A stretch of 64,000 nt of DNA, from contig CAWCLV010000001.1 in the NCBI GenBank assembly GCA_963796485.1, forward strand, positions 434,001 through 498,000, read 5' to 3'. This document shows, in pieces, positions 16,473 to 25,369 of the stretch. This stretch comes from CAWCDJ01 sp963796485. Its GTDB lineage: Bacteria; Acidobacteriota; Terriglobia; Bryobacterales; Bryobacteraceae. How positions within the stretch are numbered: position 1 is the stretch's first letter; every line of letters begins with the position of its first letter. The notes beneath the pieces were generated by a model. The model worked only from the letters and a program-made list of their open reading frames with translations, did not search any database and was not told the DNA's origin. Both the position numbers and the translations under genes were made by a program.

Positions 16473-19022
16473 ATGTGGAACTTATCCGGAGACCTTGTCT
16501 ATGCCGCGCGGCAATTCCGGCGGTCGCCCGTCTTTACCCTCACCGCAGTCCTGACCCTGGCACTGGGAATCGGGGGAACCACGGCCATTTTCTCCCTGAT
16601 GCATGACATCATGCTCCGCTCCCTGCCGGTTTCCGATCCGGGCAGGCTCTACCGCATCGGTTCGGGAAACGACTGTTGCGTGGAGGCCGGGCCGCAGGAC
16701 AACTGGGGGATGTACTCGTATTCTCTATTCGAGCGGCTGAAGGCCTCGGCCCCGGAGTTCGAGGAGGTGGCCGCCTTCCAGGCAACCACGACCCGCTACA
16801 GCGTGCTCCGGCCGAAGGTGGATCGGGCGGCGAAGGTGCTCCGCGGTGAGTTCGTCAGCGGCAACTACTTCTCCGTGTTCGGGATTCACGCCTTCGCGGG
16901 GCGCGTCTTTTCGCCGTCGGACGATACCCCTTCGGCTCCCCCGGCTATCGTCCTCAGCTATCGCGCCTGGCAGGCGAATTGGGACGGTGATCCATCCGCG
17001 CTCGGGTCCGTTACGGTGGTCCAGAACCAGTCCTTCACGATTATCGGCGTCACTCCGCCGGGATTCTTCGGCGAGACGCTGCGCAGCGACCCTGCCGATT
17101 TCTGGATTCCGCTGCAACATGAGCCGTTGATCGATGGCCACGATTCGCTGCTGCACTCGTCGTTTTCCGCGTGGCTGCGCGCGATCGGCAGGCTCAAGCC
17201 GGGGGCTGCCACCGAGGGCATGCCGGCACGTCTAACCGCGGTGCTGCGCCAGTGGTTCGAACACGACGCAGGTTTCCCCGCGGCATGGATGGTCCTTTTG
17301 AAAAAGGCTCTGCCGCAGCAGAGAATCGAGGTAATTCCGGCCGGGAACGGCGTCGAGGAAATGCGGGAAAACTATGGGCGCAGCCTCCAGATCCTGCTCT
17401 TCGTTTGCGGCATGGTGCTGCTGATCGCCTGTGCCAATGTGGCGAACCTTCTGATCGCGCGCGGGATGGCCCGGCGCACCCAGACCTCCATTTGCATGGC
17501 GATGGGGGCCACGCGGGGGCGGCTCGTCGCGCAGTCGCTGGTCGAAAGTACGGCGTTGGGGATCGCCGGAGGCGTCACGGGACTGCTGGTTGCCTATGCC
17601 GCGGAAAAGACGATTATCGCGCTCGCGTTTCACGAGGCCAGCTATCTCCCGTTCCGCACCGACCCCTCCGTTCCCGTGCTGGCGTTTGCATTCGGCCTCT
17701 CGCTTTTGACCGGCATTGTGTTCGGCGCCGCGCCAGCGTGGCTTGCCACGCGCCGCGACCCGGTGGAAGCGCTTCGAGGCGCGAACCGCAGCACGCGCGA
17801 CCGTTCGACGCTTCCCCGGAAAGCGCTGCTGGTGCTGCAGGCTACCCTCTCCGTGGTTTTGGTTTCCGGAGCCGTGCTGCTCACCCGAAGTCTCTCCAAC
17901 ATGGAAAACCAGGACTTCGGGTTCCGCAACGATGGACTGATCAGCGTTAGCCTCAACCCTCCGCCGCCCTCCTATTCGCAGGAACGGTTGGATGCGCTGT
18001 ATCGCGACGTTCAGGACCGGCTCCAGCGGCTGCCCGGCATCGAACGCGCCAGCCTGGCCCTCTACTCTCCCCTGACGAACAACTGGGGCGAGCTGATTTT
18101 TGTCGATGGGCGCCCGCCTGCCGCCTTGAACGAGAACTCCAGTTCGTCCTGGGACCGAGTGAGCGCCGGGTATTTCGAGACGGTGGGTCAACCCATACTC
18201 CGCGGCCGGGGTATCACCGAGACCGATTCGCGCACCACCGGGAATGTCGCGGTGGTCAATGAGGCGTTCGTGCGGCGCTTCCTGCCGAACGAAGATCCCC
18301 TCGACAAGCATTTCGGCATCGACCTCCCCGTCTACGCGCGGACGTTCCGCATCGTGGGAGTGGCCCGCGACGCCAGGTACACGAACCCCACCAGGCCGCC
18401 GCGCCCGATGTTTTTCGCTTCGCTGGCGCAAGCCGTGGAGTACAAGACGGACATTCTCCAGATGGTGGATTCCCGGTCCCATTTCATCGAGGCGGCGTTG
18501 ATCCGCTCCCCTCTTCCCCCGGGCACGCTGGAGCCTCTTATCAGGAAGACCTTTGCCGAGGCCGACCCGAACCTGACGGTCGTCGGGCTGCGCACCTTCA
18601 AAGATCAGATCGCCGCCGTCTTCGATCAGCAGCGGGCCGTGGCCACGCTCGCCGGGCTGTTCGGAATCGTGGCGCTCCTGCTCGCCTCGGTCGGTCTCTA
18701 TGGAGTGACCGCCTACACGGTGGCGCAACGGACCAGCGAGATCGGCATCCGGATGGCGCTCGGAGCGGACCGCGGCGGAGTGCTGCGCCTCGTGCTGAGC
18801 GGCGCCTTCCGGATGGTCGGCATCGGCCTTCTGCTCGGTATTCCGCTCGCGATCGGCGCGGGCCGCCTTGTCTCGGCGCAACTTTACGGCGTCAAGGGAT
18901 GGGATCCGGTGTCTTTGGCCTCTGCCGTCGCCACCCTTACTCTGTTTGCGCTGGTGGCCGCTGTTATCCCGGCGCTCCGCGCCGCCGCTATCGATCCGAT
19001 GACCGCCCTCCGGTCGGAGTGA
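16473..19022 (+). CDS. ADOP (MacB/FtsX-type) permease
   Basis: About 849 residues, the typical acidobacterial duplicated orphan permease: two copies of MacB periplasmic core plus FtsX domain and no ATPase gene alongside. N-terminal helix with QFRRSPVFTLTAVLTLALGI, first FtsX block (ILLFVCGMVLLIACANVANL), second half starting at PRKALLVLQATLSVVLVSGA and final RAAAIDPMTALRSE. The ATG at 16473 has GGAGAGG 6 nt upstream, favouring it over ATG 16467 or TTG 16458. Such proteins are thought to act in efflux or mechanotransmission, but their role without a neighbouring ATPase is unknown. Confidence 0.93.
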   Translation: MWNLSGDLVYAARQFRRSPVFTLTAVLTLALGIGGTTAIFSLMHDIMLRSLPVSDPGRLYRIGSGNDCCVEAGPQDNWGMYSYSLFERLKASAPEFEEVAAFQATTTRYSVLRPKVDRAAKVLRGEFVSGNYFSVFGIHAFAGRVFSPSDDTPSAPPAIVLSYRAWQANWDGDPSALGSVTVVQNQSFTIIGVTPPGFFGETLRSDPADFWIPLQHEPLIDGHDSLLHSSFSAWLRAIGRLKPGAATEGMPARLTAVLRQWFEHDAGFPAAWMVLLKKALPQQRIEVIPAGNGVEEMRENYGRSLQILLFVCGMVLLIACANVANLLIARGMARRTQTSICMAMGATRGRLVAQSLVESTALGIAGGVTGLLVAYAAEKTIIALAFHEASYLPFRTDPSVPVLAFAFGLSLLTGIVFGAAPAWLATRRDPVEALRGANRSTRDRSTLPRKALLVLQATLSVVLVSGAVLLTRSLSNMENQDFGFRNDGLISVSLNPPPPSYSQERLDALYRDVQDRLQRLPGIERASLALYSPLTNNWGELIFVDGRPPAALNENSSSSWDRVSAGYFETVGQPILRGRGITETDSRTTGNVAVVNEAFVRRFLPNEDPLDKHFGIDLPVYARTFRIVGVARDARYTNPTRPPRPMFFASLAQAVEYKTDILQMVDSRSHFIEAALIRSPLPPGTLEPLIRKTFAEADPNLTVVGLRTFKDQIAAVFDQQRAVATLAGLFGIVALLLASVGLYGVTAYTVAQRTSEIGIRMALGADRGGVLRLVLSGAFRMVGIGLLLGIPLAIGAGRLVSAQLYGVKGWDPVSLASAVATLTLFALVAAVIPALRAAAIDPMTALRSE

Positions 19023-19029
19023 TGCGTGC

Positions 19030-19035
19030 GATAAT
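19030..19035 (+). promoter_or_regulatory. -10-like hexamer GATAAT before the GH5 gene
   Basis: GATAAT ends 11 nt before the ATG at 19047; no Shine-Dalgarno lies between. One of several such placements in the window, suggesting near-leaderless mRNAs. A good -35 is not evident. Confidence 0.35.
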
Positions 19036-19046
19036 CGCCGTTCCAC

Positions 19047-20060
19047 ATGCTGACCTCGCCTGTCTCCAGAATCCTGGCGCTTGCCTGCCTGATCGCAGGC
19101 GCGGCCCCGGCCCAGACTGCGGCCTTTGCCCCCATCGATCCGTCGGACCAGGTCAAAACCATGGTTCGCGGCGTCAACATCATCGGCTACGACCCGCTGT
19201 GGCGCGACTTCGAGAAAGCGCGGTTCAAAGAGCGGCACTTCACTCGGATTCACGACGGCGGATTCCAGACCGTCCGCATCAACCTGCAGGCGTTCTCGCA
19301 TATGAACGCTGAGAACCGCCTGGACCCCGTCTGGTTCAAGACCCTGGACTGGGTGGTGAAGAATGCCCTGGCGAACGGGCTGACTGCGATACTCGACGAG
19401 CACGATTTCACGGTCTGTGGAAACGGCGCCGAGGCCTGCAAGCCGAAGTTGATGGCCTTTTGGGAGCAGGTGGCGGAGCACTACAAGGATGCGCCGAACA
19501 GCGTGCTGTTCGAAATCCTCAACGAACCCAACACGCAGGTTACGCCCGAGATTTGGAACGCGTGGATCAAAGAGGCGCTGGCCATCATTCGGAGGTCGAA
19601 TCCACGGCGGAATGTCGTGATCGGCCCCGCTTCCTGGAACAACGTCCACTTCCTTGACCGCCTGGAACTGGCTGAAAACGACCGCAACATCATCGTGACG
19701 GTGCATTATTACCTTCCGATGAACTTCACGCACCAGGGCGCGCCCTGGAATAAGGCCACGGCGAAACTCTCCGGAGTCACCTGGGGAAGCCCCGAAGAGA
19801 TGCAGGCGGTCAAAGACGACTTTGCCGGCGTGCAGGAGTGGTCGAAGGCGCAGAACAGGCCGATCCTGCTCGGCGAATTCGGCGCGTACGACAAGGGCGA
19901 CATGGATTCCCGCGTCCGCTACACGTCCCACGTCGCGCGCACAGCGGAATCCTTCGGCTGGGCGTGGGCCTACTGGCAGTTCGACTCCGATTTCATTGTC
20001 TACGACATGGCGAAGGACGAGTGGGTCGGCCCCATCCGGCGCGCCCTCATCCCCGAATGA
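19047..20060 (+). CDS. Secreted glycoside hydrolase family 5 (cellulase-type)
   Basis: 337 residues with signal peptide (RILALACLIAGAAPAQ). It is a (beta/alpha)8 retaining glycosidase of clan GH-A: acid/base E160 in FEILNEPN and nucleophile E277 in ILLGEFGAY, with RINL near 77-80 and the conserved HYY motif (TVHYYLP, about 220). The fold signature and length match small GH5 endoglucanases/mannanases; the exact substrate cannot be read. The following gene is another clan GH-A enzyme 68 bp downstream on the same strand, so the pair may act on one polysaccharide. Confidence 0.92.
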   Translation: MLTSPVSRILALACLIAGAAPAQTAAFAPIDPSDQVKTMVRGVNIIGYDPLWRDFEKARFKERHFTRIHDGGFQTVRINLQAFSHMNAENRLDPVWFKTLDWVVKNALANGLTAILDEHDFTVCGNGAEACKPKLMAFWEQVAEHYKDAPNSVLFEILNEPNTQVTPEIWNAWIKEALAIIRRSNPRRNVVIGPASWNNVHFLDRLELAENDRNIIVTVHYYLPMNFTHQGAPWNKATAKLSGVTWGSPEEMQAVKDDFAGVQEWSKAQNRPILLGEFGAYDKGDMDSRVRYTSHVARTAESFGWAWAYWQFDSDFIVYDMAKDEWVGPIRRALIPE

Positions 20061-20128
20061 CGCGAGCCTCCGGGCTAAATCGCGGCTTGCGGGCGGCTTG
20101 ACGGCGCGCGATGCTACCATCGCGTTCG

Positions 20129-22078
20129 ATGCGTGCATTTCTGCTTCTGGCCTGCTCGACGTGCCTCGCGGCAGCCGCGCCCGTTTCCACAACCTATACT
20201 CCCTGCCGCTTCGCCGCGGCCGAAGGTTGGAAAATCACCTCCTCCGGCGATTCCGGGGAGAGCCGCCTCGAGGGGCCGCGCCTGGTCCTGGACTTCACGC
20301 ACGGCGCTTCCTGGGTCGGCATCGCGCCGCCCGACCGCGTACTCCTCGGCAACGTCTCACGGTTGCGCATCCGGATCCACGGAGCAGGCGTCCACCCCGT
20401 CCGGTTGCTCCTGCGCACGCACTTCATGACGTTTCAAAAGGCCGTTCCGGCGGCGGAACCCGAGATCGTCTTCGATGCCCCGCCCGGTCCGGGATGGCAG
20501 TGGATGTCCGGCGAAAACGATGGCCGCCTCCACGGACCGCTGCGCCTCGGCGAGATCCGGTTCGAAGCCGGAGGCAGGCGGGACCGCGCGGAACTGCAAC
20601 TCGAGGACATAGTCTGCGAAGGTTCGCAGCCCGCGGACAAGCTCTGCGCGATGACGGCGCACGAGGCCGGCGCGCAATTTTCCGCGGAAGTGCGTTGCCT
20701 TGCCAATGCGCCGCTGACCGGTGAGCTTTTGTGGACCTTCCGCGATTGGGACGGCCGCGAACTCGGCCGCGGCAAACAGCCGCTCTCCGTCCCTTCGCAC
20801 GGAGAGCCGTTCCAGGCCGCTGTCGCACTTCCCGCACCCGGAGAGCGCAAATTCGTGGAAGCGGAATACCAGGCGGCGATTCCCGGCCAGGATATCGCTC
20901 CCGTCCGGCCTTGCTGGACCGCCGCCCCACCGCCCCAAACCGATTCCACGCCGCGGCCGGACTCGCCGTTCGGGATGGGCATCTACCTCGATCGTTTCCG
21001 CGGGCCCGACTTGGAGCGCGCCGCCTCGATGGCTCGTGACGCCGGCGTCAAGTGGACTCGCGAAGGCTTCAGTTGGGGCCGCATTGAGCCGCAGCGCGGG
21101 CATTTCGAGTGGAGTTACTACGATGGGCTGGTGGCCACCGCGAAGCGCTACGGCATCAGCCTCTACGGCTTGGTCAGCGGATGGGCGCCGTGGACCACGG
21201 CTTACTCGGCCGAAGGCATCCGGGACTACACCGATTTTCTCAAGGAACTGGTCCGCCACTACCGCGCCGACGTTCATCATTGGGAGATCTGGAACGAGCC
21301 GAATATCTTCTTCTGGCAAGGCCCGAAGGAGATGTATGCCGAACTCCTCCGCAAATCCTACGCCGCAGTCAAGGAGGCCGACCCCAACGGCAAAGTGCTC
21401 GGCCTCTCCACGTCCGGAATCGACTACAACTTCATCGCACGGACCATGGCGCTCGATGCGCCGTTCGATATTCTCACGATTCACCCGTACCGCAAGGTGC
21501 TCGATGACCAGGCGCTCATCAACGAGCTTTCGATCGTTTCCCGGCTGGTCGGGAGCAAGCCGGTCTGGATCACGGAATTCGGCTGGACCACGCTGACGCC
21601 CCACAATACGCTCACCCAGGATTTCGCCCCGTTCTCGGAGCGCCGGCAGGCCGCGCTGCTCGCCCGGAGCTATCTCTGCATGCTCGCTTCGGGGATCAAG
21701 ACCAACATCTCGTGGTACGACTTTCGCAACGATGGCGACGACCCTCTCTACTTCGAGAATGAAATGGGAATCCTGCACCGGGACTTCACGCCGAAACCGG
21801 CCTACCGGACCTACGCTACGCTCACCCGCGTCCTGAAGGACCTCGAGTTTGCCGGCAAAGTGGACACCGGAACCAGCGGCGTGTTTGCTTACCGCTTTTC
21901 CGGAAGCGGGAAATCGGTGATCGCCGTCTGGAGCGCGGACGCCCGGAGCGTCACGCTTCCGGTTGCGGGAAATCGTATCTCCCTCGTCAACGCGATGGGC
22001 GAATCGCGTGGCGTTCCTTCCGGTGCGGTGAGGATCGACCTTTCGGAAGGCGCCCCGGTCTACGTCGTCGTGGATTGA
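20129..22078 (+). CDS. Secreted clan GH-A glycosidase (GH39/GH5-like) with N-terminal accessory domain
   Basis: 649 residues with signal peptide (MRAFLLLACSTCLAAAAP). Residues about 20-270 are beta-rich and look like a carbohydrate-binding or jelly-roll module. The barrel follows, starting near SPFGMGIYLDRF, with acid/base E390 in HHWEIWNEPN and nucleophile E483 in VWITEFGWTT. The C-terminal about 80 residues (FAGKVDTGTSGVFAYRFSG on) resemble the beta-sandwich that closes GH39-like xylosidases. Family number is uncertain. The ATG at 20129 begins the signal peptide; an ATG at 20111 adds six residues. Confidence 0.85.
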   Translation: MRAFLLLACSTCLAAAAPVSTTYTPCRFAAAEGWKITSSGDSGESRLEGPRLVLDFTHGASWVGIAPPDRVLLGNVSRLRIRIHGAGVHPVRLLLRTHFMTFQKAVPAAEPEIVFDAPPGPGWQWMSGENDGRLHGPLRLGEIRFEAGGRRDRAELQLEDIVCEGSQPADKLCAMTAHEAGAQFSAEVRCLANAPLTGELLWTFRDWDGRELGRGKQPLSVPSHGEPFQAAVALPAPGERKFVEAEYQAAIPGQDIAPVRPCWTAAPPPQTDSTPRPDSPFGMGIYLDRFRGPDLERAASMARDAGVKWTREGFSWGRIEPQRGHFEWSYYDGLVATAKRYGISLYGLVSGWAPWTTAYSAEGIRDYTDFLKELVRHYRADVHHWEIWNEPNIFFWQGPKEMYAELLRKSYAAVKEADPNGKVLGLSTSGIDYNFIARTMALDAPFDILTIHPYRKVLDDQALINELSIVSRLVGSKPVWITEFGWTTLTPHNTLTQDFAPFSERRQAALLARSYLCMLASGIKTNISWYDFRNDGDDPLYFENEMGILHRDFTPKPAYRTYATLTRVLKDLEFAGKVDTGTSGVFAYRFSGSGKSVIAVWSADARSVTLPVAGNRISLVNAMGESRGVPSGAVRIDLSEGAPVYVVVD

Positions 22079-22141
22079 GCCGGATTTCTTAGGCGGCCCA
22101 TGTCCGGAAGTCTTTGGCCGGGAAATCGTGACCTGTGATCA

Positions 22142-22192
22142 CACAGAGCCGCGCGCGTCAGATGGCGGGGCGGCCCGCTCCCTCGCGGTCGC
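22142..22192. repeat. Inverted repeat family 2, copy B (rearranged)
   Basis: CACAGAGCCGCG (22142-22153) and CCCGCTCCCTCGCGGTCGC (22173-22191): both blocks of the family-2 repeat occur, but in the opposite order to the copies at 9101 and 52711, so this looks like a junction of two partial copies. It again lies between convergent genes (GH-A glycosidase and ADOP permease). Confidence 0.7.
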
Positions 22193-22250
22193 CAGCTTCC
22201 GGTCGGTCAGCTCGAGCCGCGAACAGCGGAACGAGTTGTCCGATTCTGTG

Positions 22251-24695
22251 CTACTCTTCGCGCAAAGAGACCACCGGGTCCACCGCCATCGCGTGCCGCG
22301 CCGGAATCACCGTGGCGGCGAACGCTACCGCGGCCATGATCAGGCCCACCGAGCCGAACGTCACTGCGTCTCGCGCTCCGACTCCGAACAGCAGGCTCGC
22401 CATGACCCGAGTCAATGCCGCGGCGCCGGCCAGCCCCAGGCCGATCCCGATCGCCGCCAGTTGCATCCCCTGCCGCACGATCAGGTGGAGAATGTTGCCG
22501 GGCTGAGCGCCCAATGCCATTCGTACTCCGATGTCGTGCGTGCTCTGGCTGACCAGGTCGGACATGACACCGTAGACGCCCACCGCCGCCAGCGAAAGCG
22601 CAAATAAGGCAAATGCCCCGAGCATGGTGCTCGAAAACCGCTGCCGTGCCATCGAATCGCGAAGGCGGTCGTGCATCGTGCGGACGTCGTATACCACCGC
22701 ATCCGGCTCGGCTGCGTGCACTTCCCGCCTGATGGCGCCTGCCAGGCCGGCCGGGTCCGAATTGCTTCGCGCCACCAGGTACAGGTCATTACTGGTCTCC
22801 TGCAGGGTTGCGAAGTAGCAGACGATCTTGCCATCGACGTCGAGACTGTACTGTTTGACCGCCCCCGCCACACCGACGATCGTATACGGCTTTTCCGGGT
22901 GGTCGAACCAAAGATGCTTGCCGACCGCATCGCCGCGAGGCCAGAACCGTTGTGCGAATTTCGCATCGATAATCGTAACCTTGGCGGCCTCGGCGTTGTC
23001 GTGATCGGAGAAGTAACGGCCCTGGACCAGCGGAATATCCATCGTCCGGAAATAATTTGGGCTCGCAATCCGGAGATCCACCTGCAACTCCTGGCCGGGG
23101 GCCGGGTGATAGCCCTCCACGTTAATCTGGCCCCACCCGATCGATCCCGCCAGCGGAAGCGGGTTTACCAGCCCGGTCCCCACGACTCCCGGCAAGCGCT
23201 CCACCCGCTGCTGGATCTCCTGGAATAATCGGACAACGTTTGGGTCCGATCGGTATTTCGGCCCGCTTGCGGCTACCCGCACGGAGAGGATGTGGTCCGT
23301 GGAGAACCCCGGCGTAACGCTCTGCAGCCGCACGAAGCTACGGATCAGCAGGCCGGCGCCGGTCAGCAGCATCAAGGAGAGCGCAAGTTCCGATATCACC
23401 AGCAGCCCGCGAAACTGGCGCCCTGTGGCCAGAATGCCGCCCTCGCTCCGCCCGCTGCGGCCTCCCGCCTTCAACGACCGGTTCACGTCGAGCCGCACCG
23501 CCCTCCACACCGGCGCCAGCCCGAACAACACGCCGGTCAATGCCGAAATTCCGAACGTAAACGCCAGGACCGCTCCGTCAAGATGGATTTCCCCCAGCCG
23601 CGGGATGCTCCCCGGGTTCATGCTGCGCAGGACGTAGAGCCCCCATTTCGCGATCGCCAGGCCCGCCGCGCCGCCCAGTAGCGACAAGACGAGGCTCTCC
23701 GTCAATAGCTGGCGCGCCAGTCTGCGCCAGTTTGCGCCCATGGCTGTGCGGATTGCGATTTCCTTTTCGCGGGCCGCGGAGCGTGTCAGCAGCAGGTTCG
23801 CCACATTCGCGCACGCGATCAGCAGCACCAGCGCCACCGAGCCGAGCAATACCAGCAGCGCGCGCCTCACGTCCCCCACCACTTGTTCCTGCAAGCCCAC
23901 AATGTGCATCCCGAACGTGCGGTCGCGCTTGTCCTTGACCCGGATCCGCGTGGCGACGACGTCGATATCCGCTTGCGCCTGCCGCACCGTGACGTCGGGC
24001 TTCAGCCGGACGACGATGTTGTAGTTCTCGTCGCCGCGGCGCTGCACGGCATCCGCGCCCAGGGGCAGGGGTATGAAGACGTCCACCTGGTCTATGGGGC
24101 CCTCCGGCGGCATGACCTCGGCGTTCACCGTGAACTCGGGCCGCAGCACGCCCGCAACCGCGACTGCGTTCCCGTTCATCGTGATGGTCTTCCCTACGAC
24201 GTGCGGATCCGAATTGAAGAGCCGCCGCCAGAGCCGGTAGCTCAGGATGGCCACCGGCGGTTTGCCGGGCTTATCCTCGTCGGGCGTCAGCAGGCGGCCC
24301 AGAAGAGGTTTGGCGCCGAACATCCGAAGCAGCGCCGATTGCGTGCGCATCCCGTCGATCCGCTCCGGCTGCTCCATGCCGGTGAGGGTGAAATTCCTGG
24401 TTTGCGCCAGGGCCATCTGCTCAAACGAGTGGCTCTCGTTCTGGAGGTCGATGTATTGCCCCGGCGAGGGCCAGTCGCGGAAGATGCCGATTCCGGGCGA
24501 ATGCAGCCAGATCGCAGCCAGCCTGTCCGGTTCGGGATAGGATAACGGGCGCAGCAGCAGCGCATCCACCACGCTGAACACGGCAGTGTTTGCCCCGATG
24601 CCAACGGCCAGCGACAGCACGATCACCAGAGTCGCCGCCGGATTCCTGCCGAGCATCCGGAAAGCGTAGCGCAGATCCTCGAACGGCGAGTGCAT
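22251..24695 (-). CDS. ADOP (MacB/FtsX-type) permease
   Basis: 814 residues starting MHSPFEDLRYAFRMLGRNPA, with RBS AGGAGGTGAG just upstream, which decides the start against the longer open frame. Two MacB-periplasmic plus FtsX halves: first block LLVLLGSVALVLLIACANVA, second half beginning RGLLVISELALSLMLLTGAG, ending ARHAMAVDPVVSLREE. Same family as the gene at 16473 but clearly diverged (belongs to a subgroup with a GMEQPERIDGMRT segment). No ATPase nearby. It follows the unknown gene at 24745 on the same strand by 49 bp. Confidence 0.93.
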   Translation of the reverse strand: MHSPFEDLRYAFRMLGRNPAATLVIVLSLAVGIGANTAVFSVVDALLLRPLSYPEPDRLAAIWLHSPGIGIFRDWPSPGQYIDLQNESHSFEQMALAQTRNFTLTGMEQPERIDGMRTQSALLRMFGAKPLLGRLLTPDEDKPGKPPVAILSYRLWRRLFNSDPHVVGKTITMNGNAVAVAGVLRPEFTVNAEVMPPEGPIDQVDVFIPLPLGADAVQRRGDENYNIVVRLKPDVTVRQAQADIDVVATRIRVKDKRDRTFGMHIVGLQEQVVGDVRRALLVLLGSVALVLLIACANVANLLLTRSAAREKEIAIRTAMGANWRRLARQLLTESLVLSLLGGAAGLAIAKWGLYVLRSMNPGSIPRLGEIHLDGAVLAFTFGISALTGVLFGLAPVWRAVRLDVNRSLKAGGRSGRSEGGILATGRQFRGLLVISELALSLMLLTGAGLLIRSFVRLQSVTPGFSTDHILSVRVAASGPKYRSDPNVVRLFQEIQQRVERLPGVVGTGLVNPLPLAGSIGWGQINVEGYHPAPGQELQVDLRIASPNYFRTMDIPLVQGRYFSDHDNAEAAKVTIIDAKFAQRFWPRGDAVGKHLWFDHPEKPYTIVGVAGAVKQYSLDVDGKIVCYFATLQETSNDLYLVARSNSDPAGLAGAIRREVHAAEPDAVVYDVRTMHDRLRDSMARQRFSSTMLGAFALFALSLAAVGVYGVMSDLVSQSTHDIGVRMALGAQPGNILHLIVRQGMQLAAIGIGLGLAGAAALTRVMASLLFGVGARDAVTFGSVGLIMAAVAFAATVIPARHAMAVDPVVSLREE

Positions 24696-24744
24696 CTCAC
24701 CTCCTATCGACCAGGGGAATGATACTAGGCCCGGAAAGGCCGGA

Positions 24745-25317
24745 TCACAGGGCCAGAAGCGATTCCACCCGCCAGGTCGCAACCTGCGCCGTGGTCAGGT
24801 TCGGGATGTAAAACTGGGTGCCGCCTCCCGGGAGGTTCTTCGTCGCTCCACGCGCCTCCGTCTTGAAAGCGCCGCCTCCAGCCGGCGCTGCCGCCACGCG
24901 CCGCGACGCCTGTCCGGCATCGAGCCGCGCCATTTGCGCAAAGCCGCCGAAGTAGGCATAAACCGATTCGGAGAGCGTGACGACGAGCAGCCACTTCATC
25001 GAATTCCAGTTTTCTTTTACGGCTGAAGTCACACGCCCGAACTCGCGGATGCTGACGCCCAGGTGCGCCGCCAGTTTTTTCCGCTGCTCCCACCCGCCGT
25101 CGTGTTTGTACGGGTCCACCGGACTCCACCACGGGCTCAGCGCGTTGGAATTCGGTGCGGTCAGTGAGTTGAACTCGTTGAACTTGTAAATCTCGAAGCC
25201 GGAAGACAGGAGCACTTTCTCGGCTTGCTTACCCTTGAATGCGTCGGCCACACAGGTACTCGATCCCGTCGAGATTGCGCCCACCTGCGTCCAGCTAAGA
25301 TTCTCGTTGAGTGCCAT
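24745..25317 (-). CDS. Unknown protein, conserved-looking
   Basis: 190 residues starting MALNENLSWTQVGAISTGSS; no signal peptide and no recognised domain. Notable are a Trp-rich segment (SPWWSPVDPYKHDGGWEQRK), one possible hydrophobic helix (WLLVVTLSESVYAYFGGFAQ) and a Gly/Ala-rich stretch near residue 140. Amino-acid makeup and frame are coherent, so it is probably a gene, but I cannot name it. An alternative ATG lies at 25329. It is divergent from the S9 peptidase gene, with only 52 bp between starts. Confidence 0.6.
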   Translation of the reverse strand: MALNENLSWTQVGAISTGSSTCVADAFKGKQAEKVLLSSGFEIYKFNEFNSLTAPNSNALSPWWSPVDPYKHDGGWEQRKKLAAHLGVSIREFGRVTSAVKENWNSMKWLLVVTLSESVYAYFGGFAQMARLDAGQASRRVAAAPAGGGAFKTEARGATKNLPGGGTQFYIPNLTTAQVATWRVESLLAL

Positions 25318-25357
25318 GCTGCCGTGCATCATATCGCACAAAGGAGCCGCCTCCCGC

Positions 25358-25363
25358 TATCCT
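25358..25363 (+). promoter_or_regulatory. -10-like hexamer TATCCT before the S9 peptidase gene
   Basis: TATCCT ends 6 nt before the ATG at 25370, which would give a leaderless transcript. A purine stretch AAAGGAG lies too far upstream (about 21 nt) to serve as SD. Confidence 0.35.
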
Positions 25364-25369
25364 GGTACT

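Noticed and set aside
17232..20192. 986-codon open frame on the minus strand
   Set aside because: It runs antisense through the ADOP permease and GH5 genes, has low-complexity Arg/Gly/His composition typical of high-GC shadow frames, and shows no domain.
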